A DNA stretch of 5,813 nt from an uncultured Acidimicrobiaceae bacterium (lineage in GTDB: Bacteria; Actinomycetota; Acidimicrobiia; Acidimicrobiales; MedAcidi-G1). The translations under genes were made by a program, and so were the position numbers. Below, one piece after another: positions 1 to 5,693 of the stretch; the stretch's first letter is position 1; each line of letters begins with the position of its first letter. The stretch is taken from assembly GCA_913054115.1 (NCBI GenBank), contig CAJXIS010000154.1, positions 1 to 5,813 of the forward strand. Reading direction: 5' to 3'. The notes beneath the pieces were generated by a model that saw only the letters and a list, made by a program, of their open reading frames with translations, did not search any database and was not told the DNA's origin.

Positions 1-361
1 CACGCCGATCTCCAAGGAGCCGCTCGGCCCGACCTACGGCCAGAACGACTCGGCATTCGCCGACGCCGTCAACTGGACCGTCTACGCCACGATCATCGCC
101 GACGAGTACGGCATCACCTCCGCCAACGTCGACGACCACGTCAACGACGAGGGCGAGGTTGGCCGCCTGCTCGGTGGCGACGGCGAACTCCAGACCGGTA
201 TGGGTCTGGCCGCCGACGCCTTCTACCAGGTGATCAAGCAGGTCGGTAACTACAGCGAGATCTACAACCGCAACCTGAACCCGGTGGGCCTCGTCCGTGA
301 GGGCAGCGCCAACGCCGGTTGGCTCGACGGGGGCCTCATCTACTCCCCGCCGGCCCGCTAA
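1..361 (+). CDS. aapJ: General L-amino-acid ABC transporter substrate-binding protein, C-terminal part (AapJ-like, 5' truncated by window edge)
   Basis: This is the extracytoplasmic receptor that binds amino acids and delivers them to the AapQ/AapM channel. Reading from base 2 gives 119 residues with no stop until TAA at 359-361. The fragment carries segments I recognise from the end of AapJ-family proteins: ISKEPLGP at the left edge, a WTVYATIIADEYGITSANVD stretch, VIKQVGNYSEIYNRNL, and a C-terminal block ending GGLIYSPPAR, close to the typical 'DGGLMYAPP-R' end. Family members are about 340 residues, so roughly two thirds, including any signal peptide or lipobox, lie upstream of the window. 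Genes for AapQ, AapM and AapP follow on the same strand, which is the standard aap order. The family call is firm. Substrate range (broad L-amino acids in characterised rhizobial Aap) is inferred from family and context. Confidence 0.93.
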   Translation, partial: TPISKEPLGPTYGQNDSAFADAVNWTVYATIIADEYGITSANVDDHVNDEGEVGRLLGGDGELQTGMGLAADAFYQVIKQVGNYSEIYNRNLNPVGLVREGSANAGWLDGGLIYSPPAR

Positions 362-380
362 GTAGGCAAATCCGAAGTAC

Positions 381-428
381 GTGATGATCCCGGGGTTCGG
401 GGGCGCAAGCCCCCGGCCCCGGGATCAC
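381..428 (+). terminator. GC-rich intercistronic hairpin between aapJ and aapQ (attenuator, mRNA stabiliser or partial terminator)
   Basis: Bases 386-395 (GATCCCGGGG) pair perfectly with 417-426 (CCCCGGGATC), and bases 398-404 (CGGGGGC) with 409-415 (GCCCCCG). The loop is GCAA (405-408), a GNRA tetraloop, and a small TT/G internal bulge separates the two helices. GTGAT at 381-385 can alternatively pair with ATCAC at 424-428 by looping out the repeated GAT. No run of T follows, so this is not a classical intrinsic terminator. It starts 19 bases after the aapJ stop and lies about 90 bases before aapQ. In many binding-protein operons such a hairpin protects the receptor mRNA and reduces permease expression. 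That role is inferred here from position. Confidence 0.72.
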
Positions 429-520
429 TCGCGTCACGGGGCATGTCGATTCCCAGTTACTGTCGCGCTCCTCCAATCATGTCCTGACCTCGCCCCCCAC
501 GAACTGACCCTCGAACAACC

Positions 521-2044
521 ATGACGGCTCCCACGACCCACGAGCGTGCCCACCAGCGGGTGCCGCTGTGGCGCGACGTCATCGTCCTCAAGTGGGTGGC
601 CCAGGTCTTCCTGCTGGTCGTGGTGCTCAGCACCATGTTCTTCCTCGCGACGCAGGCCGGCGACAACCTCCGTGCCAGGAACATCGTCTCTACGTTCGAC
701 TTCCTCGAACGTCCCATCGACATCCAGCTCAGCGAGGGCATCGACACCCACCCCGACACCGGAGCCCGCGCCCTGTGGACCGGCATGGTCAACACCCTGC
801 GCATCTCCGTTGCCGGCATCTTCTTCGCCACCCTGCTGGGCATCGTCGTGGGCCTGGCCCGCCTCTCGGACAACTGGCTGGTTCGTCGACTGGGAAGCAT
901 GTGGGTCGAAACGCTGCGCAACATCCCGTTGCTGGTGCAGATGATCTTCTACTTCTCGGTACTGACGACCCTGCCCCGGGTCGGGCTCGGCACCGGCCCC
1001 ATCAACGGCTGGTTCCACATCTCCAACAAGGGCATCTCGATGCCCCGGGTGTTCATCGCCGACGGCTTCTACCAGTGGTTGATGGTCGTGGGCGTGGGTG
1101 CCGTCGCCGCCCACTACGTCCGCCGACACCGCCAACGCATCCAGGACGAAACCGGTGCCATGACATCGCCGATCCTCTGGGGCATCGGAACGGTGGCCCT
1201 GTTCGGCCTGATCGGCATCTTCGTCCATCCGATGTTCACGTGGATGGGCGGCATCTTCGGAGCCATCGCCGACCTCCTCGACTCGCTGCCCATCATCGCC
1301 CCGCAGATCCTGTTCTCCGTCGTCGCCCTGGGTGTCGCCGCCCGGTGGATCAGCCGCTTCCTGACCGACCACCGCAGCGTCCGCGGCCACCTCTCGCTCT
1401 CGGACGACGACTGGTTCCGGATCGCCTTCGCCGCACTCGCCTCCCTGATCATCGTCTTCGTGTTGGTGCGTTGGACCGGGTTCTCGTCATGGACCCTCAA
1501 CAGCGGCCGCGACCTGTTCCACGTCCTCGAGGACAAGTTCAACGTCGACGGAGCAGCCCGCCCATTCGACGCCATGCGCCCCGACATCATCCAGAAGAGC
1601 CGGTTCCCCAACTACGGCAAGAACGGCCTGACCATGTCGATCGGGTTCGCGGCCGTGTTCTTCGGCGTCGTGTTCTACACGTCCGCCTTCATCGGCGAGA
1701 ACGTCCGAGGCGGCATCCTCGCCGTTCCCAAGGGACAGTCCGAGGCGGCCATGGCCGTCGGCCTCGGCCGCGGTCAGGTCCTGCGCCACGTGGTGCTCCC
1801 CCAGGCCATCCGCATCATCCTGCCGCCGACCGGCAACCAGTACCTGAACCTCCTCAAGAACACCTCGCTGGCCGTCGCCGTCGGCTACAGCGACCTCGTC
1901 CAGATCGGCCAGACCACCTACAACCAGACCGGCATGACCCTGCCCGTCGTGGCGATCTGGATGCTGTTCTACCTGAGTTGTTCATTGAGCATCTCGGTGG
2001 TCGTGAACTGGTTCAACGTCCGTATGAAGCTGGTGGAGCGGTAG
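521..2044 (+). CDS. aapQ: General L-amino-acid ABC transporter permease, AapQ-type, with enlarged central membrane region (507 aa)
   Basis: One of two inner-membrane subunits forming the amino-acid channel. An N-terminal helix (about residues 25-45) precedes the family segment around RARNIVSTFDFLERP (51-65). The transport domain begins near residue 87 (TGMVNTLRISVAGIFFATLLG). The cytoplasmic EAA loop that docks on the ATPase is visible as GQSEAAMAVG (EAA at 408-410) followed by VVLPQAIRIILPP. The C-terminus ends KLVER, as in typical AapQ. Usual AapQ length is about 400, so this copy is about 100 residues longer. The excess lies between roughly residues 240 and 360 and contains extra hydrophobic segments (about 262-280 and 298-317). 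ATG 521 is the first start after an in-frame TGA at 485-487. No convincing Shine-Dalgarno sequence precedes it. Its stop TAG directly abuts the aapM ATG. Family and role are secure. The exact position of the extra region is estimated by eye. Confidence 0.93.
   Translation: MTAPTTHERAHQRVPLWRDVIVLKWVAQVFLLVVVLSTMFFLATQAGDNLRARNIVSTFDFLERPIDIQLSEGIDTHPDTGARALWTGMVNTLRISVAGIFFATLLGIVVGLARLSDNWLVRRLGSMWVETLRNIPLLVQMIFYFSVLTTLPRVGLGTGPINGWFHISNKGISMPRVFIADGFYQWLMVVGVGAVAAHYVRRHRQRIQDETGAMTSPILWGIGTVALFGLIGIFVHPMFTWMGGIFGAIADLLDSLPIIAPQILFSVVALGVAARWISRFLTDHRSVRGHLSLSDDDWFRIAFAALASLIIVFVLVRWTGFSSWTLNSGRDLFHVLEDKFNVDGAARPFDAMRPDIIQKSRFPNYGKNGLTMSIGFAAVFFGVVFYTSAFIGENVRGGILAVPKGQSEAAMAVGLGRGQVLRHVVLPQAIRIILPPTGNQYLNLLKNTSLAVAVGYSDLVQIGQTTYNQTGMTLPVVAIWMLFYLSCSLSISVVVNWFNVRMKLVER
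2032..2038 (+). promoter_or_regulatory. Ribosome binding site of aapM inside the end of aapQ
   Basis: GGTGGAG lies six bases before ATG 2045, within the last codons of aapQ. Together with the TAG-ATG junction (no bases between), it supports tightly coupled translation of the two permeases, consistent with their being needed in equal amounts. Confidence 0.6.
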
Positions 2045-3868
2045 ATGAGCGAGTTCGCCGGGCTGGGCGCCAACCTCGGAATGTCGACCGGAATGATTCC
2101 GATCACCGCGCCCCCAGAGACCCCGAAGTTGCCGCCCCGCGAATGGGTCAAGGCGAACCTCTTCTCGAGCCCGTTCAACTCGGTGCTCACGGTCGTCGCC
2201 TCGATCATCATCCTGGCCATCACCCGTGGGCTTATGTCGTTCATCTTCAACCCGCAACGGCAGTGGGACGCCACCGCCACCAACCTGCGGCTGCTGATGA
2301 CCCAGGCCTACCCGGAGGAGCAGTACCTCCGCATCTGGATAGCCACCGCCGTGGTTTTCACGCTCACGGGTCTCTCCCTGGCCGTCTGGCGGGCGGGTAG
2401 CGCCGTTCCCCTCTCCGACGTCGGCCGCCGCCTCCTGACCTTCGGCGGCACGATCGCCCTGCTCGTGCTCCTCGCTCCGTTCAGTGTCAGAGCCACGATC
2501 ATCTGGCTGGTCGTCGCCGTCGCCGTCGCCGGTGGTGGCGAAGCCCTACGCCGACTGGTCGATGACGAGCGCACGATGAGCACCCTGGGCATCCTGCTCA
2601 TCGGCCTCAGCGGCCTCGTGGGATCACTGTGGGTGATCCCGTACGGCAACCACACCTTCCAGCTGCATCGCACCCCCCGGGTGCTGGCCGAGCCGGGCAC
2701 GGTGGCACTGACCACCAAGTTGCCGTGGACGGTCATGCTGCTCGTCGCCGTTGCGGCGTACTTCCTCGGCATCTTCATTCGAGAGCGGCTGCCGACGAAC
2801 GCACCGCGCATCACCCTCCTGCTGCTCTGGCTCCTGATGCCGCCCACCCTGCTCTACCTGGTGCTGCGGGACCCGAGCTTCGACATGGGACACGTCCTCG
2901 GGACCGACATCCCGATCTTCCTGGTCTATGCCGTGCTCGGTGGCGCCCTGCTGAACTGGCTCGCCCGGCCCTCGACCGGCGAGATCGGCCGGATCGTCGC
3001 TGCGCTGGTTCTGGTGGCCGCCTTCGCCGCGTTCCTGACGCCGATGCGCATGATCGTGCGCCTCGACATGCTGGTCCTGGCCGCCTTCGCCCTGGCCGCT
3101 CCCACGTTCAGCGGCGGACCCCGTGCCCGGAAGAACTACGTGATCGGCTGGTTGGGCTTCCTCGGCATCATGTCCTGGCTGGTCACGGCCATCAACACGC
3201 CATCGACCGTAAAGGTGCCTGGCCAGTTCTTCATCGGTGGCCTGTCGCTCACGCTCATCGTCGCCGTGTTCACCATCGTGATCTCGTTTCCGCTGGGGCT
3301 GGCCCTGGCCCTGGCCCGCACCTCCAACATGCCGATCTTCCGGCTGCTGGCGACCTGGTTCATCGAGTTCGTGCGCGGCGTCCCGATGATCACGATCCTC
3401 ATCTTCTTCTCGATCATGGTGCCGCTGTTCCTCCCACCGGGAATGCACCTGGGCGAGGTCGCCGCCGTGATCATCGGCTACTCCCTGTTCTCGGCGGCGT
3501 ACCTTGCCGAAAACGTCCGGGGTGGCCTCCAGTCGGTGACCCGCGGCCAACACGAGGCCGCCGAGGCGGTCGGCATGACCACCTCGCAGAAGACGGTGTT
3601 CATCGTGCTCCCCCAGGCCCTGCGGATCTCGATCCCGCCGCTGGTCGGACACTGCATCGGCGTGTTCAAGGAGACCTCGCTGTTGGCCATCATCGGCCTG
3701 TTCGACGTGCTCTTCATCGCCCGCAGCGTGATGCCGAACCAGACCGAGTTCATGGGTAGCACCAAGGAGAACGTCCTCTTCGTGTCGCTGATCTACTGGA
3801 TCTTCTGTTACCAGATGTCCAAGGCCAGCCAGCGCCTCGAACGGCGCACCGGACTGGGAGAACGCTAG
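2045..3868 (+). CDS. aapM: General L-amino-acid ABC transporter permease, AapM-type, with greatly extended N-terminal membrane region (607 aa)
   Basis: Second channel subunit, partner of AapQ. The transport domain is in the last third: it starts near residue 393 (GQFFIGGLSLTLIVAV), includes FIEFVRGVPMITILIF (439-454), and has the EAA loop GQHEAAEAVG (EAA at 504-506) followed by VLPQALRISIPP. The C-terminal FKETSLLAIIGLFD and IYWIFCYQMS segments match AapM. The N-terminus carries the family-like PREWVKANLFSSPFNSVLT block (31-49). Typical AapM is about 385 residues with roughly 160 before the transport domain. Here there are about 390, with hydrophobic segments near 46-69, 94-115, 131-163, 180-200, 228-246, 255-275, 288-306, 316-333, 339-353 and 366-383. 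No frameshift or internal stop explains this, so the extension looks genuine. Start ATG 2045 abuts the aapQ stop and has a GGAG site. Identity is secure. The role of the additional helices is unknown. Confidence 0.92.
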   Translation: MSEFAGLGANLGMSTGMIPITAPPETPKLPPREWVKANLFSSPFNSVLTVVASIIILAITRGLMSFIFNPQRQWDATATNLRLLMTQAYPEEQYLRIWIATAVVFTLTGLSLAVWRAGSAVPLSDVGRRLLTFGGTIALLVLLAPFSVRATIIWLVVAVAVAGGGEALRRLVDDERTMSTLGILLIGLSGLVGSLWVIPYGNHTFQLHRTPRVLAEPGTVALTTKLPWTVMLLVAVAAYFLGIFIRERLPTNAPRITLLLLWLLMPPTLLYLVLRDPSFDMGHVLGTDIPIFLVYAVLGGALLNWLARPSTGEIGRIVAALVLVAAFAAFLTPMRMIVRLDMLVLAAFALAAPTFSGGPRARKNYVIGWLGFLGIMSWLVTAINTPSTVKVPGQFFIGGLSLTLIVAVFTIVISFPLGLALALARTSNMPIFRLLATWFIEFVRGVPMITILIFFSIMVPLFLPPGMHLGEVAAVIIGYSLFSAAYLAENVRGGLQSVTRGQHEAAEAVGMTTSQKTVFIVLPQALRISIPPLVGHCIGVFKETSLLAIIGLFDVLFIARSVMPNQTEFMGSTKENVLFVSLIYWIFCYQMSKASQRLERRTGLGER

Positions 3869-3937
3869 GTGACCCGAAACCTGCCCAAGACGAGGGGAAT
3901 CGTGAATCGAACCGTGAGGCGTAACGTGACCAGTACC
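3869..3937 (+). repeat. Degenerate 12-base repeat GTGANNNGNANC, four copies, three in tandem
   Basis: Copies start at 3869, 3902, 3914 and 3926. All four fit GTGANNNGNANC exactly, and the last three are contiguous. A half copy, GTGAATCC, begins at 3941 and contains part of the aapP ribosome site. All copies are in one reading frame, where they encode four-residue units starting with Val (VTRN, VNRT, VRRN, VTST). The repeat may be a remnant of a tandem duplication or a protein or RNA binding array. With only seven fixed bases per unit, chance is also possible. Confidence 0.4.
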
Positions 3938-3952
3938 GAGGTGAATCCATGA
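3869..3952 (+). CDS. Possible 27-codon mini-ORF bridging aapM and aapP
   Basis: A GTG directly follows the aapM TAG (no gap). A GGGAG motif at 3856-3860 sits eight bases before it. The frame stays open for 27 codons and ends at TGA 3950-3952, which overlaps the aapP start as ATGA. The peptide begins MTRNLPKTRG, is basic and rich in Arg, Asn, Thr and Val, and ends STEVNP, with no recognisable domain. It shares the frame of aapM, so it is also what stop-codon readthrough of aapM would append. It could serve as a coupling cistron that carries ribosomes to aapP. In GC-rich DNA an 84-base open frame can easily occur by chance, and aapP has its own good ribosome site. I therefore regard this as a candidate only. 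Confidence 0.25.
   Translation: MTRNLPKTRGIVNRTVRRNVTSTEVNP
3938..3944 (+). promoter_or_regulatory. Ribosome binding site of aapP
   Basis: GAGGTGA, a strong match to the anti-Shine-Dalgarno complement, ends four bases before ATG 3949. It fixes the start of the ATPase; an in-frame TAA at 3922-3924 rules out any earlier one. Confidence 0.75.
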
Positions 3953-4743
3953 CCGATGCAGCTGCAGCCGAGCCGGCGGACGACCAGGGCCAGACCAGGG
4001 ACCTGTCCAACGCCCGCGACATGATCGTGTGCGAGGAGGTGTCGAAGTGGTACGGCGACTTCCGGGCCCTCGACAAGATCTCGACGACCATCAAGGAGCA
4101 GGAGGTCGTGGTGGTCCTCGGGCCATCGGGCTCCGGGAAGTCCACGTGGATCCGGTGCATCAACCGACTCGAGATCCATCAGGAGGGCCGCATCGTCGTC
4201 GACGACGTCGAGCTCACCAACGACCTGCGCAACATCGAACAGGTGCGCTCCGAGGTCGGCATGGTGTTCCAGCAGTTCAACCTGTTCCCCCACCTCAAGG
4301 TCATCGACAACGTCTCGCTGGCACCGATCTGGGTCCGCAAGAAGCCCCGCGCCGAGGCGGAAGAACAGGCCATGGCACAGCTCGAGCGGGTCGGCATTCC
4401 CGAACAGGCCCACAAGTACCCCGGTCAGCTCTCCGGTGGCCAGCAGCAGCGCGTGGCGATCGCCCGGGCGCTGGCCATGGAACCCAAGATCATGCTGTTC
4501 GACGAGGTCACGTCTGCCCTCGACCCGGAGATGGTCAAGGAGGTGCTCGACATCATGAAGACGCTGGCGCTGTCCGGCATGACCATGATGGTCGTCACCC
4601 ACGAGATGGGCTTCGCCAAGGAGGTGGCCGACCGCATCATCTTCATGGAGGAGGGCCAGATCGTCGAGCAGGGCACCCCGACGCACTTCTTCGAGAACCC
4701 GACCGAGGACCGCACCAAGCTCTTCCTGTCGCAGATTCTCTAA
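3949..4743 (+). CDS. aapP: Amino-acid ABC transporter ATP-binding protein, AapP-type (264 aa)
   Basis: The cytoplasmic ATPase that powers import through AapQ/AapM. All nucleotide-binding motifs are present in order: A-loop Tyr35 (KWYGDFRAL), Walker A GPSGSGKST (58-66), Q-loop Gln108 in VFQQFNLFPH, signature LSGGQ (161-165), Walker B IMLFDE (181-186) with catalytic Glu186, the D-loop SALD (189-192) and switch His218 in VVTHEMGFA. The FNLFPH and DEVTSALDPE wording is typical of polar-amino-acid transporter ATPases (the GlnQ/HisP/AapP group). Length is near the family norm of about 250, plus a short acidic N-terminal tail (about 20 residues) before the domain starts at MIVCEEV. Start ATG 3949 is fixed by an in-frame TAA at 3922-3924 and a strong GAGGTGA site. 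Every catalytic residue I can check is intact, so the protein should be active. AapP rather than another amino-acid ATPase is assigned from operon position. Confidence 0.95.
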   Translation: MTDAAAAEPADDQGQTRDLSNARDMIVCEEVSKWYGDFRALDKISTTIKEQEVVVVLGPSGSGKSTWIRCINRLEIHQEGRIVVDDVELTNDLRNIEQVRSEVGMVFQQFNLFPHLKVIDNVSLAPIWVRKKPRAEAEEQAMAQLERVGIPEQAHKYPGQLSGGQQQRVAIARALAMEPKIMLFDEVTSALDPEMVKEVLDIMKTLALSGMTMMVVTHEMGFAKEVADRIIFMEEGQIVEQGTPTHFFENPTEDRTKLFLSQIL

Positions 4744-4781
4744 ACAGGATCGTTCCGACCGGCGAGAGAGCTTCAGGCGAC

Positions 4782-4786
4782 AGGGG
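4782..4786 (+). promoter_or_regulatory. Probable ribosome binding site of the dioxygenase gene
   Basis: AGGGG lies nine bases before GTG 4796. There is no other in-frame ATG, GTG or TTG in the spacer after aapP (4744-4795), so this site supports the GTG start. Confidence 0.45.
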
Positions 4787-4795
4787 TTCGGCATC

Positions 4796-5659
4796 GTGGA
4801 GATCGAGTGCCTGACCGGAATCCTCGGTGCCAGGGCCACTGGCATTGATCTGCGGAAGCTTGGCGCAGACGACGAAGGCGCCGCCGACCTGCGGGCGGCC
4901 ATCTGTGCCCATGAAGTGCTCGTGGTGCCCGGACAGGATCTCTCACCCGCCGACCAGACGGCCTTCAGCCACAGCCTGGGGCCCTACTCACCGGTCCCGT
5001 TCGTACAACCGGTCGACGGCCACCCTGAGGTGATCCGGGTGGTCAAGGAGGCCACCGAGCCGGAGGCCTTCAACTTCGGCGGCGTGTGGCACAGCGACTT
5101 TTCGTTCCTGCCCGCTCCGCCGGCCTTCACGATCCTCCACGCCATCGACGTGCCCGACGTGGGAGGCGACACCGTCTGGGCCTCGATGACCGCCGCCCAC
5201 GACGCCCTCGAGGGCGGGGTGAGGGAACGCCTCGGCGGGGTCACGGCGATCCATTCGGCCAGTGCCTCGTACTCCCCCGCCCAGCAGGGCCTCCACGCCC
5301 AGTTGTCCGGCATGGACATCCGCACCTCGGAGGACGCACTGGAGACGCAGCGTCATCCGCTGCTGTGCACCCATCCGGAGACCGGACGACGCAGCCTCTA
5401 CTTCAACGGCACCTACGTGCGGGGCCTCGAGGGTCCGGGAATCGACGGCTCCGACGGCCCCGGTGGAGAACGAGCCCTGCTGGACTGGCTCCACGAGTGG
5501 ACCACGCACATCCGGTTCACGTTCCGGCACCGCTGGTCGAAGGGCGACGTGGTCATCTGGGACAACCGCTCGACCCAGCACGTGGCGCTCGACGACTACC
5601 GCGGCCAGCGCCGCGAGCTCACCCGCACCACGGTCGCCGGGAGCGCGCCCGCCAGTTGA
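4796..5659 (+). CDS. TauD/TfdA-family Fe(II)/2-oxoglutarate-dependent dioxygenase, substrate unknown (287 aa)
   Basis: A cytoplasmic non-haem iron oxygenase that would hydroxylate a small substrate while turning 2-oxoglutarate and O2 into succinate and CO2. The iron triad is visible: His99 and Asp101 in WHSDFSF, and the distal His262 in DNRSTQHVALDDY. Thr126 (GGDTVWASM) and Arg273/Arg277 (RRELTR) match the positions that hold 2-oxoglutarate and the acidic group of the substrate in TauD. The N-terminus (GARATGIDLRKL; AAICAHEVLVVPGQDLSP) is family-typical, and 287 residues is near the usual 280-300. Residues that contact taurine in E. coli TauD (His70, Tyr73, Asn95, from memory) are not evident, and the NFGGVWHSD wording belongs to a different subgroup, so I do not call it tauD. 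It begins with GTG 52 bases after aapP on the same strand, with no terminator seen between, suggesting cotranscription. An imported amino-acid-like compound is a plausible but unproven substrate. Confidence 0.88.
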   Translation: MEIECLTGILGARATGIDLRKLGADDEGAADLRAAICAHEVLVVPGQDLSPADQTAFSHSLGPYSPVPFVQPVDGHPEVIRVVKEATEPEAFNFGGVWHSDFSFLPAPPAFTILHAIDVPDVGGDTVWASMTAAHDALEGGVRERLGGVTAIHSASASYSPAQQGLHAQLSGMDIRTSEDALETQRHPLLCTHPETGRRSLYFNGTYVRGLEGPGIDGSDGPGGERALLDWLHEWTTHIRFTFRHRWSKGDVVIWDNRSTQHVALDDYRGQRRELTRTTVAGSAPAS

Positions 5660-5693
5660 CACGGACCGGCAGCGACGCTCGAACCTTCGGCAA

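Noticed and set aside
434..1390. Long minus-strand open frame (318 codons) opposite aapQ, rich in Asp, Gly, His and Glu
   Set aside because: Its composition is what the complement of a GC-rich membrane-protein gene gives. It has no recognisable motif, and aapQ on the plus strand is fully conserved.
568..2400. 610-codon plus-strand frame rich in Arg, Pro and His, crossing aapQ and aapM
   Set aside because: It is an out-of-frame reading of two well-supported genes, and it spans the gene boundary with no domain.
2624..3652. Minus-strand open frame of 342 codons opposite aapM
   Set aside because: A hydrophilic, low-complexity mirror of a high-GC permease gene with no family resemblance.
3957..3966. 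Ten-base palindrome TGCAGCTGCA
   Set aside because: It lies in the Ala-rich first codons of aapP and is explained by repeated GCA/GCT codons. It is a single site with no partner.
3865..4902. Minus-strand frame of 345 codons opposite aapP
   Set aside because: It mirrors the ATPase gene, which carries every ABC motif on the plus strand. The Leu/Val/Asp-rich product shows no motif.
4796..5659. Naming the dioxygenase tauD (taurine dioxygenase)
   Set aside because: Iron and 2-oxoglutarate residues match, but the taurine-contacting residues known from E. coli TauD are not evident, and the transporter beside it is of the amino-acid rather than the TauABC type.
4988..5662. Minus-strand frame of 224 codons opposite the dioxygenase
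   Set aside because: A shadow frame. The plus-strand gene has an intact iron triad and family-typical length.
5660..5693. Possible bidirectional terminator between the convergent genes
   Set aside because: Only a 4-bp CGAA/TTCG match with a two-base gap is seen, with no flanking T or A run.
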